Positions 1 to 9,700 of a stretch of DNA of 64,000 nt are shown piece by piece. Made by a program: the position numbers and the translations under genes. The first letter of the stretch is position 1, and every line of letters begins with the position of its first letter. The stretch lies in the NCBI GenBank assembly GCA_902555945.1, contig CACDUS010000010.1, forward strand, positions 1 to 64,000, written 5' to 3'. Source of the stretch: an uncultured Pelagibacteraceae bacterium (GTDB lineage Bacteria > Pseudomonadota > Alphaproteobacteria > Pelagibacterales > Pelagibacteraceae). The notes beneath the pieces were generated by a model. The model saw only the letters and a list, made by a program, of their open reading frames with translations. It did not search any database and was not told the DNA's origin.

Positions 1-681
1 CAAACTCAATTATTTACACTTTATCCAGAAGTTTTTCCGGGTCCTTTAAACAAAGGTCTTTACGGTAAAGCATTAGCTAAAAATTTGTGGAGCCTAAATG
101 TGATAAATATTAGAGATGCTGCGAAAGATAAACATAAGACAGTGGATGATACTCCATATGGTGGTGGTTCAGGAATGTTACTTAAGCCCGATGTGTTGGC
201 AAATTCTATTGATCAAAATGTTAATAATGGAGAAAGGATTTTTTATCTCTCACCAAAGGGAAAAAAATTTGATCAAAAGCTTGCTCAAGATTTATCAAAA
301 GAAAAATCATTTTCTTTGATTTGTGGACATTTTGAAGGAGTTGATGAAAGGATTTTATCTACAAGAAATATTGAAGAAATAAGTATAGGGGATTATGTGT
401 TATCAGGTGGAGAAACAGCAGCTCTTGTTGTTCTCGATAGTGTTTTGAGACTTTTACCAGGTGTTTTGGGAAATGATAAATCAGTTTCTGATGAAACTTT
501 TGAAAATGGTCTTTTGGAGTATCCTCAATACACAAAACCGCAGATTTGGGAGGAAAAATCGGTTCCAGATGTCTTATTATCAGGAGATCATAGTAAAATT
601 AAAGACTGGCGTTTATCTCAATCTGAGGCTATAACACGCGTCCGAAGACCAGATTTATGGCAGAAATATAAGAAGGATTAA
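1..681 (+). CDS. trmD: tRNA (guanine-N1)-methyltransferase TrmD, 5' end cut by window
   Basis: Methylates N1 of G37 in tRNAs with a G at position 36, using SAM; a knotted SPOUT-class homodimer in the cytosol. The frame is open from the first base ([16 protein letters not shown]), so the true start lies upstream of the window. Visible family motifs are [34 protein letters not shown] with a downstream LPGVLGN, and the C-terminal [18 protein letters not shown], which carries the catalytic-domain tail. Only the first few residues appear to be missing. It lies directly before rplS, the usual bacterial order (rpsP-rimM-trmD-rplS), so it is probably the third gene of that operon. Confidence 0.96.
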   Translation, partial: QTQLFTLYPEVFPGPLNKGLYGKALAKNLWSLNVINIRDAAKDKHKTVDDTPYGGGSGMLLKPDVLANSIDQNVNNGERIFYLSPKGKKFDQKLAQDLSKEKSFSLICGHFEGVDERILSTRNIEEISIGDYVLSGGETAALVVLDSVLRLLPGVLGNDKSVSDETFENGLLEYPQYTKPQIWEEKSVPDVLLSGDHSKIKDWRLSQSEAITRVRRPDLWQKYKKD

Positions 682-697
682 ATTGCTAAATATTAAA

Positions 698-1267
698 ATG
701 AAAACAATAGAAGAAATAAACCAACACAACGTTAAAAAAATTCTTTCTGAAAAGAAACTGCCAGAGTTCTTTCCAGGTGATGTGGTAAAAGTTGGAGTAA
801 GAATTACAGAAGGAAAAAAAGAAAGAATTCAATATTTCGAAGGTGTGTGTATCGCAAAAAAAAACAGAGACTTAAATTCTTCATTTACAGTTAGAAAAAT
901 TTCTTTTGGAGAAGGTGTAGAGAGAACATTTCCATTATTTGGAACCGTAATAGATTCAATAAAAGTTATTCGTTCAGGAAAAGTTAGAAGAGCTAAATTA
1001 TATTATTTAAGAGACAGAACTGGTAAATCAGCTAGAATTGCAGAGAAAATAAGAAAGAAAATTGGTATTGATATTGATGTGAAACCAGAGACAGTAACTG
1101 AAGAAAACTTAGCACCAGTTACTCCAGAACCAGATAATAAAAAAGAAGAAGTTTCCAAAGTAGAGGCTGCACCGACGGCAGAAATTAAAAAAGAAGAAAC
1201 TCCAAAAGCAGAAGTAAAGAAGGAAGAAGCTGGAAAGAAAACAGAAAGCTCACCAGAAAAAAAATAA
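698..1267 (+). CDS. rplS: 50S ribosomal protein L19 with long charged C-terminal tail
   Basis: Large-subunit protein located near the 30S/50S interface. The L19 core covers about residues 1-115 ([68 protein letters not shown]). The ATG at 698 is chosen because the family begins just before the IEEINQ-like segment; an in-frame TTG at 683 would add five unusual residues. After the core comes a tail of about 75 residues made almost only of K, E, P, A and T, absent from the roughly 115-residue E. coli protein. It follows trmD by 16 bases and precedes leuC by 11, so all three are probably co-transcribed. Confidence 0.96.
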   Translation: MKTIEEINQHNVKKILSEKKLPEFFPGDVVKVGVRITEGKKERIQYFEGVCIAKKNRDLNSSFTVRKISFGEGVERTFPLFGTVIDSIKVIRSGKVRRAKLYYLRDRTGKSARIAEKIRKKIGIDIDVKPETVTEENLAPVTPEPDNKKEEVSKVEAAPTAEIKKEETPKAEVKKEEAGKKTESSPEKK

Positions 1268-1278
1268 TTTTTTTTTCA

Positions 1279-2682
1279 ATGCCTAATACATTATACGATA
1301 AAATTTGGAATGATCACTTAGTTGACCAGCAATCAGATGGGACGGCTTTACTTTTTGTAGATAGACATCTTGTTCATGAAGTTACTAGCCCTCAAGCATT
1401 TGAAGGTTTGAGAAATTCTAATCGAAAGGTAAGACATCCAAAACTGACTTTGGCAGTAGCAGATCATAATGTCCCAACAACAGATAGAACAAATGGAATT
1501 GCGGATCAGGAGTCTAAAATTCAAGTTGATACTTTAGAAAATAATTGTAAGGAATTTGGAATTCAACTTTTTGGTATGGATGACAAGAGGCAAGGGATTG
1601 TTCATATCATTGGTCCTGAACAAGGATTTACACAACCAGGTACTGTAATTGTTTGTGGAGATAGTCATACAGCTACTCACGGTGCATTTGGAGCCTTAGC
1701 TTTTGGAATTGGAACATCAGAGGTAGAGCATGTTTTGGCAACACAAACATTAGTTCAAAAAAAAGCAAAAAATTTTAGAATAAATGTAAATGGAAAACTT
1801 CCATTAGGTGTTACTTCAAAAGATGTAATCTTGCAAATAATTGGAAAAATTGGAACCGCTGGTGGGACTGGTTGCGTTGTTGAATATGCTGGTGATTTAA
1901 TTCGCTCTTTAAGTGTTGAACAAAGAATGACCATATGTAACATGACTATTGAAGGCGGAGCACGGGCAGGATTAATTGCACCAGACGAAAAAATTTTTAA
2001 ATATTTAAATGGAAAACCAATGTCACCCAAAGGTGAAAAATGGGACAAAGCTCTTGAATACTGGAAAAATTTAAAATCAGACGATAATGCAACATTTGAT
2101 AAAGAAATTAGTTTAGAAGCTAAAGAAATTTTACCAATGATAACTTGGGGAACTTCACCTCAAGATGTTATTACAATAGATGGCAAAGTTCCAAATCCAA
2201 ATTCTGTAAAAGATGAAGATAAAAAGAATTCAATAGAAAGAGCTTTAAAATATATGGGTCTTAAGCCAGATATGGCAGCCAGAGATATAAAAATAGATAA
2301 AGTTTTTATTGGTAGCTGCACTAATGGAAGAATTGAGGATTTAAGAGAAGCTGCGAAAATTTTAAAAGATAAGAAAATTGCGTCACATGTACATGCAATG
2401 GTAGTACCAGGATCTGGATTAGTTAAAGAGCAAGCTGAACAAGAAGGTTTAGATAAAATATTTGTAAATTCAGGATTTGAATGGAGAGAACCAGGTTGTT
2501 CAATGTGTTTGGCAATGAATGCAGATAAATTAAAACCAGAGGAGAGATGTGCCTCAACTTCAAATAGGAATTTTGAAGGAAGACAAGGTAGAGGTGGAAG
2601 AACTCATCTTGTAAGTCCAGGAATGGCTGCTGCTGCAGCAATTTCAGGAAATTTAGATGATGTAAGAAAGTATCAAAACTAA
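1279..2682 (+). CDS. leuC: 3-isopropylmalate dehydratase large subunit
   Basis: Aconitase-family large subunit that isomerises 2-isopropylmalate to 3-isopropylmalate in leucine synthesis, together with LeuD. The 467 residues match the usual bacterial size. The three cysteines that bind the 4Fe-4S cluster are C347 (FIGSCTNGR), C407 and C410 ([11 protein letters not shown]). Substrate-loop motifs include [20 protein letters not shown] and the C-terminal [19 protein letters not shown]. It overlaps leuD by one base (TAATG), suggesting translational coupling for equal subunit amounts. The gap to rplS is 11 bases and holds no room for a separate promoter or leader, so attenuation control is not visible. 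Confidence 0.97.
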   Translation: MPNTLYDKIWNDHLVDQQSDGTALLFVDRHLVHEVTSPQAFEGLRNSNRKVRHPKLTLAVADHNVPTTDRTNGIADQESKIQVDTLENNCKEFGIQLFGMDDKRQGIVHIIGPEQGFTQPGTVIVCGDSHTATHGAFGALAFGIGTSEVEHVLATQTLVQKKAKNFRINVNGKLPLGVTSKDVILQIIGKIGTAGGTGCVVEYAGDLIRSLSVEQRMTICNMTIEGGARAGLIAPDEKIFKYLNGKPMSPKGEKWDKALEYWKNLKSDDNATFDKEISLEAKEILPMITWGTSPQDVITIDGKVPNPNSVKDEDKKNSIERALKYMGLKPDMAARDIKIDKVFIGSCTNGRIEDLREAAKILKDKKIASHVHAMVVPGSGLVKEQAEQEGLDKIFVNSGFEWREPGCSMCLAMNADKLKPEERCASTSNRNFEGRQGRGGRTHLVSPGMAAAAAISGNLDDVRKYQN

Positions 2683-3287
2683 TGCAAAAATTTATAACAT
2701 TAAAAAGTATTCCTGCATATTTACCTATAGTAAATATTGATACAGATATGATCATTCCAAAACAATTTTTAAAAACAATTAAAAGAACGGGTCTAGGTAA
2801 AAATTTATTTTATGAAATGAGATATGATGAAAAAGGAAAAGCTATCAATGATTTTATTTTAAATCAAAATCCTTTTAATAATTCGAAGATATTGATAGCA
2901 GGTAAGAATTTTGGCTGTGGATCATCTAGAGAACATGCTCCTTGGGCATTATTAGATTTTGGTATTACATGTGTTATTAGTTCTAGTTTTGCAGATATAT
3001 TTTTCAGTAATTGTTTTAAAAATGGAATTTTACCAATTATTCTTGATGATGAGAAAATTAAAGAGTTATCAGAATATGCAAATAGAAAAGAAGAAATTTC
3101 AGTAGATTTGAATGAAGAAAAAATAATCTATGGAAATAATGAAGTAAGATTTAAAGTCGACTCATTTAAAAAAAAATGTCTTCTTGAAGGACTTGACGAT
3201 ATAGCATTATCTTTAAAAAAATCTGACAAAATTGAAAATTTTGAAAAAAATTTAAGAAACCAAAAACCGTGGATTATTAATGATTAA
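2682..3287 (+). CDS. leuD: 3-isopropylmalate dehydratase small subunit
   Basis: Swivelling-domain subunit of isopropylmalate isomerase and partner of LeuC. Its 201 residues are typical of the bacterial LeuD type. The segment [14 protein letters not shown] is the substrate-binding signature; [14 protein letters not shown] near the N-terminus and [19 protein letters not shown] are also family hallmarks. The start overlaps the leuC stop by one base, and the end overlaps the leuB start by eight bases, so leuCDB looks translationally coupled. Confidence 0.97.
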   Translation: MQKFITLKSIPAYLPIVNIDTDMIIPKQFLKTIKRTGLGKNLFYEMRYDEKGKAINDFILNQNPFNNSKILIAGKNFGCGSSREHAPWALLDFGITCVISSSFADIFFSNCFKNGILPIILDDEKIKELSEYANRKEEISVDLNEEKIIYGNNEVRFKVDSFKKKCLLEGLDDIALSLKKSDKIENFEKNLRNQKPWIIND

Positions 3288-4386
3288 AGTAAAAAAAAGA
3301 AAAATATTATTACTCCCTGGAGATGGAATTGGACCTGAGGTTATTGGTGAGGTAAAAAAAATAATTAATTGGTTTAATGATAAAAAATCTTTAGATTTTG
3401 AAATAGATGAAGATTTAGCCGGTGGTTGTTCTTACGATAAACATGGGACACCTATTACTGATGAAGTTTTTTATAAAGCTTTAGAAAGTGCCGTTGTTAT
3501 GTTGGGTGCTGTTGGTGGTCCTAAATGGGACAACTTAGAGTTTTCTAAAAAACCAGAGAGAGCACTTTTAAAGTTAAGAAAAGAGTTAAAATTATTTGCA
3601 AATTTAAGACCTGCAATTTGTTTTAAGCAATTAGTTGATGCGTCAACTTTAAAACCTGAAATTGTTTCTGGTCTAGACATAATGATCGTTAGAGAATTAA
3701 CCGGAGGAATTTATTTTGGTGAACCAAGAGGAATTAAACCTATTGAAAATGGTGAGAGAAAAGGAGTTAATACTCACACTTACACAAGTAGTGAAATAAT
3801 AAGAGTTGCCAGAATTGCTTTTGATTTAGCTAAAAAAAGATCTAATAAAGTTACTTCTTGTGAAAAATCAAATGTCATGGAAGCAGGTCAACTTTGGAAG
3901 GAAGAAGTACAAACACTACATGATAAAGAATATAAAGATGTAGAGTTAAGTCATATGCTCGCAGATAATTGTGCAATGCAACTACTTAGAAATCCAAAAC
4001 AATTCGATGTGATTGTAACAGATAATTTATTTGGAGATATGTTATCAGATCAAGCATCAATGTTGACAGGCTCATTAGGTCTTTTACCTTCTGCATCATT
4101 GGGAGCTAAAAATAAAGATGGTGAGATGAGAGCTATGTATGAGCCTATCCATGGATCTGCGCCGGATATCGCTGGGAAAGGTATCGCAAATCCTATTGCA
4201 ACAATATTGAGTTTTGCTATGGCTTTAAGGTACTCTTTAGATTTAGATAAAGAAGCTGAAGCACTAGAAAAAGCAGTGCAAGACGTGCTAAATGATGGAT
4301 TGAGAACAAAAGATATTTTATCCAATGGAACGAAGGAAGTTTCTACATCCCAAATGGGTGATGCGATAATTTCAAAATTGCAATAA
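3280..4386 (+). CDS. leuB: 3-isopropylmalate dehydrogenase
   Basis: NAD-dependent oxidative decarboxylation of 3-isopropylmalate to 2-oxoisocaproate, the third leucine-specific step. The 368 residues have the usual features: [11 protein letters not shown] at the N-terminus, [25 protein letters not shown], the metal-binding [11 protein letters not shown] and the NAD-binding [18 protein letters not shown]. It overlaps leuD by eight bases. In many alphaproteobacteria leuB is followed by asd; here the DMSP genes lie between them. Only 26 bases separate leuB from the dmdC-like gene, so read-through is likely unless a promoter sits inside the leuB 3' end. Confidence 0.97.
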   Translation: MIKVKKRKILLLPGDGIGPEVIGEVKKIINWFNDKKSLDFEIDEDLAGGCSYDKHGTPITDEVFYKALESAVVMLGAVGGPKWDNLEFSKKPERALLKLRKELKLFANLRPAICFKQLVDASTLKPEIVSGLDIMIVRELTGGIYFGEPRGIKPIENGERKGVNTHTYTSSEIIRVARIAFDLAKKRSNKVTSCEKSNVMEAGQLWKEEVQTLHDKEYKDVELSHMLADNCAMQLLRNPKQFDVIVTDNLFGDMLSDQASMLTGSLGLLPSASLGAKNKDGEMRAMYEPIHGSAPDIAGKGIANPIATILSFAMALRYSLDLDKEAEALEKAVQDVLNDGLRTKDILSNGTKEVSTSQMGDAIISKLQ

Positions 4387-4412
4387 TCAATTAATTATTT
4401 TAAACTAATTTT

Positions 4413-6176
4413 ATGCCAAGCTACACTGCACCAGTAGAAGACATGATGTTTCTTTTTGAAAAATTGAGAAACAACAAGAATTATAATGAATTAGAAAAAT
4501 ATAAAGATGTAAGCCCAGACCTTGTCAAAGATATCTTACAAGAGGCAGCAAAGATAAATCAAAATCTTATATTACCGCTTGCAAAAGCTGGAGACGAAAA
4601 TCCAGCAGTTTTAGAAAATGGAGTCGTGCGAACTCCTCCTGGTTACAAAGAAGCATATACAAAATATATTGAGGATGGATGGACATCATTATCTTGTGAT
4701 CCAAAATATGGAGGACAAGGTATGCCAAAAACAGTAAGTGCTTTTTTCGATGAAATGTTATCCTCAGCTAGTCTTTCATTTAAACTTTATAGTGAACTTA
4801 GTATCGGTGCGTACAATTGTATAAATCATCATGCCACAGACGACATTAAGAATAAATATTTACCAAAAATAGTTGAAGGTAAATGGAGCGGCACGATGTG
4901 CTTGACAGAGCCGGTGTGTGGAACTGATCTAGGCTTACTTAAAACTAAAGCAAAAAAACAATCTGATGGAACTTATAAATTAACTGGACAAAAAATCTTC
5001 ATTACTTCTGGCGATCATGATCTGACTGAAAATATAATTCATTTAGTTTTAGCAAGGGCTGATGATTCTCCTGAAGGAACAAAAGGAATAAGTTTATTTT
5101 TAGTACCTAAATTTATTGTTAAAGATGATGGAACTATAGGACCTAGAAATGGGATTTCAACAGGATCGATAGAAACTAAGATGGGTATAAAAGGATCAGC
5201 AACTTGTGTTTTAAATTTTGATGATGCCACTGGATATATGATTGGTAATAAAGAAAAAGGTTTGAGTGCCATGTTTACGATGATGAATCTTGAGAGAATA
5301 GTTGTTGGTATTCAAGGTTTAGGTATTTCAGAAATTGCTTATCAAAACTCTCTGTCATATGCAAAAGAAAGAAAACAAGGAAAAACAAATAAGACGAAAT
5401 CAAAAAATGGAGCTGATTTTATTATTGAACATGCAGATATTAGAAGAACATTATTAAATATGAAGTCAATTATTGAAGGTGAGAGAGCTTTATGTTTCTG
5501 GTTATCTCAACAGACTGAAGTTAGTTTGTATCATCCAGATGAAAAAGTTCGTCAAGAGGCGTCTGACTATGTTTCACTGATGACTCCTGTGGTTAAATCA
5601 TTATTTACAGATTTGGCTATGGAAATAACCAGTGATGCAATGCAAATTCATGGGGGCTATGGGTATACAAAAGATCAGGGAATAGAACAGTTATATAGAG
5701 ATAACAGAATTACACCCATATATGAGGGAACAAACTCAGTTCAAGCTGCTGATCTAGTTTTTAGAAAATTATCAAATAAAAATGGGAGTATAATCAATAA
5801 ATTTTTAGACCAGGTAAAATCTGAATGTAAATCTAATAATGAAAAAATTAAACCATTTATATCAGAATTTAATAATCATCTAAGTGTATTGAAAAAATTT
5901 AGTGATTGGATGATTGATAAATCTAAAACAGAAAAAGATGACGTGAGTGCAGCTGCAAACGACTATTTGAAAACTTTAGGTTACGTGTCAATTGCGTATG
6001 CATGGATTAAGGTTTTGGAGGTTAGCTTTGAAGATTATAATGAAAATAAGAACTTCTATGATGATAAAATAAATACTGCAAGATTTTACTTTGACAAAGT
6101 GTTACCAAGAGTTGAACAACATTATAAGTCAGGTGTCTCTGGTAGTTCAAATTTAATGAATTTCAAATTTAATTAA
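4413..6176 (+). CDS. dmdC: Acyl-CoA dehydrogenase, probable 3-methylmercaptopropionyl-CoA dehydrogenase DmdC
   Basis: Probably oxidises 3-methylmercaptopropionyl-CoA (MMPA-CoA) to methylthioacryloyl-CoA in DMSP demethylation, with FAD and electron-transfer flavoprotein. At 587 residues it belongs to the long acyl-CoA dehydrogenase subgroup with a C-terminal extension, to which DmdC and FadE5-like enzymes belong. Motifs: CLTEPVCGTDLG and KLTGQKIFITSGDHD in the middle domain, GGYGYTKDQGIEQLYRD and ITPIYEGTNSVQA near residue 440, whose Glu is the expected catalytic base. The name rests mainly on its position two genes from dmdA and next to the CoA ligase; chain-length specificity cannot be read from sequence. 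The gap to dmdB is one base. Confidence 0.88.
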   Translation: MPSYTAPVEDMMFLFEKLRNNKNYNELEKYKDVSPDLVKDILQEAAKINQNLILPLAKAGDENPAVLENGVVRTPPGYKEAYTKYIEDGWTSLSCDPKYGGQGMPKTVSAFFDEMLSSASLSFKLYSELSIGAYNCINHHATDDIKNKYLPKIVEGKWSGTMCLTEPVCGTDLGLLKTKAKKQSDGTYKLTGQKIFITSGDHDLTENIIHLVLARADDSPEGTKGISLFLVPKFIVKDDGTIGPRNGISTGSIETKMGIKGSATCVLNFDDATGYMIGNKEKGLSAMFTMMNLERIVVGIQGLGISEIAYQNSLSYAKERKQGKTNKTKSKNGADFIIEHADIRRTLLNMKSIIEGERALCFWLSQQTEVSLYHPDEKVRQEASDYVSLMTPVVKSLFTDLAMEITSDAMQIHGGYGYTKDQGIEQLYRDNRITPIYEGTNSVQAADLVFRKLSNKNGSIINKFLDQVKSECKSNNEKIKPFISEFNNHLSVLKKFSDWMIDKSKTEKDDVSAAANDYLKTLGYVSIAYAWIKVLEVSFEDYNENKNFYDDKINTARFYFDKVLPRVEQHYKSGVSGSSNLMNFKFN

Positions 6177-6177
6177 A

Positions 6178-7794
6178 ATGAGTCATTACGATACTAATTT
6201 GGATAAAAATAATGCAAATTATATTCCATTAACTCCTTTAACTTTCTTAAAAAGGGCTAAAGAAATTTATCCAAATTATGAAGCAGTTATTTATGAGGAC
6301 CGTAAATATACTTGGGATCAGGTTTATAAAAGGACAGTTAAATTTGCTAGTGCACTTAATAAAATTGGTGTTGGAAAAGGTGATACAGTCTCTTTTTTAG
6401 CATTTAATACTCCAGAAATTTTTGAAGGCCATTATTCTGTGCCAATGACAGGAGCAGTGTTAAATACTATTAACATTAGATTAGATGCTAAAACAATTGC
6501 TTATATTTTGGATCACAGTGAAGCAAAAGTATTAGTCGTAGATAGACAACTTCATGTAGAAGTGAAAAAGGCTTTAAGTTCTATAAAAAAAAAAATTATA
6601 ATAATTGATATTAATGATAAATTTGCAGATCAATCTAAGTGTGAAAAAATCGGTGAACTAGAATATGAGAGTTTTTTAAATACTGGTGATGAAAATTATG
6701 AGTGGAAAATGCCAGAGGATGAATGGCAAGCAATATCATTAAGTTATACGTCTGGTACTACAGGAAATCCAAAAGGAGTTGTTTATCATCATAGAGGGTC
6801 ATACCTTATGTCTACTGGAAGTGCAGTTGCCTGGAATATGCCAAATAGATTAAATTTTTTAACCATTGTTCCAATGTTTCATTGTAATGGTTGGGGGTAC
6901 CCGTGGACTATTCCTATGTTAAATGGAAGGACTATATGCTTAAGAAATATTGATGTTAAAAAAATATTTGAATTAATTGACAAACATAATGTAACTCACT
7001 TTGGTGGAGCACCAATAGTACTGAACATGATTACTGGCGCACCAGAGACTGATAGAAAAAAATTAAAACAAAAAGTTTATGTGCTAACTGCTGGAGCACC
7101 ACCACCAAGTATTATATTTAAAAAAATGAAAGAGTTAGGTTTTGAAGTGATGCATGTTTATGGATTAACAGAAACTTATGGACATGTTACGCAATGTGCT
7201 TGGAATGATGCTTGGAATGAATTTGATGAAGAAAAACAGAACGAGATTAAAGCAAGACAAGGAGTGAGATATCCAAATACTGAGGGAATAGCGGTAATGA
7301 ATCCTGAAACAATGACAGAGGTTCCTAAAGATGGAAAAACTATTGGTGAAATTATGATCAAAGGAAATGTTGTTATGAAAGGATATTTTAAAGATAAAGA
7401 AGCAACATCTAAAGCAATGGATGGAGGCTGGTTTCATTCTGGAGATTTAGCTGTCATGCACCCTGATGGATATGTTAAGATTCAAGATAGATCAAAAGAT
7501 ATCATTATTTCAGGAGGTGAAAATATCTCTTCAATTGAAATAGAAAATACTTTATCAAAACATCCTTCTGTATCTATTGCTGCGGTAGTAGCTAAACCAG
7601 ATGATAAATGGGGCGAAGTTCCATGTGCTTTTATTGAAATGGTTAAAGACAAACCCGTAACAGAAAAAGAATTAATAAGTTTTTGTAAAGAAACACTTGC
7701 TGGATTTAAAGTACCAAAACAAGTAGTTTTTTGTGATTTACCTAAAACTTCAACTGGTAAAATTCAAAAGTTTGAGCTAAGAAAAAAATTTTAG
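6178..7794 (+). CDS. dmdB: Acyl-CoA ligase, probable 3-methylmercaptopropionate-CoA ligase DmdB
   Basis: Adenylate-forming enzyme expected to activate 3-methylmercaptopropionate (MMPA), the product of DmdA, to its CoA thioester with ATP. The 538 residues carry the AMP-binding signature YTSGTTGNPKGV at 190-201, a GLTETYG motif, the hinge region with GGWFHSGDLAV and DRSKDIIISGGENISS, and the C-terminal catalytic lysine K528 in KTSTGKIQKFELRKKF. It starts one base after dmdC. Medium- or short-chain fatty acid ligases look alike, so substrate assignment relies on the cluster with dmdC and dmdA. Confidence 0.87.
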   Translation: MSHYDTNLDKNNANYIPLTPLTFLKRAKEIYPNYEAVIYEDRKYTWDQVYKRTVKFASALNKIGVGKGDTVSFLAFNTPEIFEGHYSVPMTGAVLNTINIRLDAKTIAYILDHSEAKVLVVDRQLHVEVKKALSSIKKKIIIIDINDKFADQSKCEKIGELEYESFLNTGDENYEWKMPEDEWQAISLSYTSGTTGNPKGVVYHHRGSYLMSTGSAVAWNMPNRLNFLTIVPMFHCNGWGYPWTIPMLNGRTICLRNIDVKKIFELIDKHNVTHFGGAPIVLNMITGAPETDRKKLKQKVYVLTAGAPPPSIIFKKMKELGFEVMHVYGLTETYGHVTQCAWNDAWNEFDEEKQNEIKARQGVRYPNTEGIAVMNPETMTEVPKDGKTIGEIMIKGNVVMKGYFKDKEATSKAMDGGWFHSGDLAVMHPDGYVKIQDRSKDIIISGGENISSIEIENTLSKHPSVSIAAVVAKPDDKWGEVPCAFIEMVKDKPVTEKELISFCKETLAGFKVPKQVVFCDLPKTSTGKIQKFELRKKF

Positions 7795-7802
7795 GTAAGT
7801 AA

Positions 7803-8579
7803 TTGATATTTCAAATAGAAAATAGAAACATTCATGCATCAGATGCAGGTCAAGGTTTAGATATCACAAAAAAAACCATAGTATTCTTACATGGAAGTGG
7901 CCTTTCTCACATTGTTTGGTCTCTAAGTGAACAATTTTTTTCAAATAATGATTTTAATGTATTATCAATAGATTTACCTGGCCATGGAAACTCTGACGGA
8001 CCTTGTTTAGATAGTATAGAAAAAATTGCTGATTGGTTAGAAAAAGTATTTTACAAATTAAATTTAGACAATCTAATTTTAGTTGGTCATTCTCAAGGCT
8101 GTTTAGAAATACTTGAGTATGCAAACAAATATAAAGATAGAATAAATAAATTAGTTTTTGTTGGAGGATCAAACAAAATGCCTGTTCATCCTGATTTAAT
8201 AGAACTTTCTCAAAATGGAGATTCAGACGCTGTTAAATTAATGATGAAATGGGGGTATGAGGGTTCAAAAAAATTTATTGGTGGAAATCCTGTAGAGAAA
8301 ATAATTCAATCTCCTAGAGATATAAGTGAAATATTAGCAGTTGATTTAAATGCATGTAATAATTACTCCAACGGCACTGAGGCAGCAAAAAAAATAAATT
8401 TTCCTAGTTTATTAATTTTTGGGGACTTAGATAAAATGGTTAATCTAGAGACAGCAAAAAAATTCTCAGGTCTAATAAAAAACTCAACAACGCATGTAAT
8501 TAAGGGGTGTGGACATATGATAATGATTGAAAAAGCTTTTGAAATGCGAGAAAAGATTTTAGAATTTTTAAATTCATGA
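7803..8579 (+). CDS. Alpha/beta hydrolase of the DMSP cluster, substrate unknown
   Basis: A 258-residue alpha/beta hydrolase, probably cytosolic (no signal peptide). The catalytic triad reads as S97 in GHSQG, D208 or D210 in FGDLDK, and H238 in [15 protein letters not shown] around residue 30 would form the oxyanion hole. The only sensible start is a TTG at 7803, preceded by AGG six bases upstream. It overlaps dmdA by four bases (ATGA) and follows dmdB by eight, so it is translated with the DMSP genes. Its job is not known to me: a thioesterase acting on an MMPA-CoA or methylthioacryloyl-CoA intermediate is an attractive guess because no DmdD-like hydratase is seen here, but esterases, lipases and ring-cleaving hydrolases share the same fold. 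Confidence 0.88.
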   Translation: MIFQIENRNIHASDAGQGLDITKKTIVFLHGSGLSHIVWSLSEQFFSNNDFNVLSIDLPGHGNSDGPCLDSIEKIADWLEKVFYKLNLDNLILVGHSQGCLEILEYANKYKDRINKLVFVGGSNKMPVHPDLIELSQNGDSDAVKLMMKWGYEGSKKFIGGNPVEKIIQSPRDISEILAVDLNACNNYSNGTEAAKKINFPSLLIFGDLDKMVNLETAKKFSGLIKNSTTHVIKGCGHMIMIEKAFEMREKILEFLNS

Positions 8580-9685
8580 AAAATTATTCGATTGCAAAAT
8601 CAAGAAGAATAAGAAGTACTCCTTATACTTCAAGAATAGAAAAACAAGGTGTCACTGCATACACCGTTTACAATCATATGTTGCTACCTGCTGCATTTGG
8701 TTCTGTAGAAGATTCATGTAACCATCTTAAAAAAGACGTTCAAGTTTGGGACGTTGCAGCTGAAAGACAAGTGGAAATTTATGGAAAAGATGCAGCTAAA
8801 CTTGTTCAACTGATGACTTGTAGAGATTTGTCAAAATCAAAAATAGGAAGGTGTTATTATTGTCCTATTATTGATGATAATGGAAACTTAGTAAACGATC
8901 CTGTAATTTTGAAATTAGCTGAAGATAGATGGTGGATTTCAATTGCTGATTCAGATGTTATTTTTTTTGCTAAAGGCCTTGCATCTGGGAATAATTTTGA
9001 AGTTCAAATTTTTGAACCTAATGTCGACATAATTGCAATACAAGGACCAAAATCATTTGATTTAATGGAAAAAGTTTTTGGAAAAAAAATAAATGAATTA
9101 AAATTTTTTGGTTTTGATTATTTTGATTTTAGAGGTGTTAAGCATTTAATTGCCAGATCTGGATGGTCTAAACAAGGAGGATTTGAAGTATATGTAGAAA
9201 ATACCAAATCTGGTTTAGATCTTTATGATTATTTTTTTGAAATAGGTGAAGAATTTAATTTAAAACCTGGCTGCCCAAATCTTATAGAAAGAATCGAAAG
9301 TGGCCTTTTATCTTATGGAAATGATTTTGATAATAATGACAATCCTTTTGAATGTGGCTTTGATAAATATGTAAACTTAGAATCTGAAATAATTTTTTTA
9401 GGTAAAGAAAAATTAAAGAAAATTAAACAAGAAGGTATCAAAAGAAGATTAATGGGAGTCCAAATAGATACTAATAAAATTAACTTAACCAAATCATTAA
9501 ATATTAAAGATGATAAGGGAAATTTTATTGGTGATTTAAGATCAGCTTGTTATTCGCCACATTTTAAAAAAGTTATAGGAATTGCAATGATAAATGAGCC
9601 TTATTGCAAACCATCTACAATGGGATCGTTGGAAATTGAAGGAAATTCTTTAGCTGTAAAAGTTTGCGATTTGCCTTTCATCTAG
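8576..9685 (+). CDS. dmdA: Dimethylsulfoniopropionate demethylase DmdA
   Basis: Transfers a methyl group from DMSP to tetrahydrofolate, giving MMPA and 5-methyl-THF: the committed step that keeps DMSP sulfur from being released as DMS. The 369 residues equal the length I recall for the Pelagibacter enzyme. It has the GcvT fold (aminomethyltransferase plus C-terminal barrel), but the glycine-cleavage FDVSHMGE motif is replaced by [11 protein letters not shown], as in DmdA. The N-terminal [14 protein letters not shown] and [11 protein letters not shown] also match DmdA rather than GcvT. It is the last gene of the dmdC-dmdB-hydrolase-dmdA block and overlaps the hydrolase by four bases; asd follows after 15 bases. 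Confidence 0.93.
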   Translation: MKNYSIAKSRRIRSTPYTSRIEKQGVTAYTVYNHMLLPAAFGSVEDSCNHLKKDVQVWDVAAERQVEIYGKDAAKLVQLMTCRDLSKSKIGRCYYCPIIDDNGNLVNDPVILKLAEDRWWISIADSDVIFFAKGLASGNNFEVQIFEPNVDIIAIQGPKSFDLMEKVFGKKINELKFFGFDYFDFRGVKHLIARSGWSKQGGFEVYVENTKSGLDLYDYFFEIGEEFNLKPGCPNLIERIESGLLSYGNDFDNNDNPFECGFDKYVNLESEIIFLGKEKLKKIKQEGIKRRLMGVQIDTNKINLTKSLNIKDDKGNFIGDLRSACYSPHFKKVIGIAMINEPYCKPSTMGSLEIEGNSLAVKVCDLPFI

Positions 9686-9700
9686 TATAAAACCTACATC

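Noticed and set aside
683-697. TTG start for rplS adding five residues
   Set aside because: The ATG at 698 fits L19 family N-termini; the TTG lies one base after trmD and adds no conserved residues.
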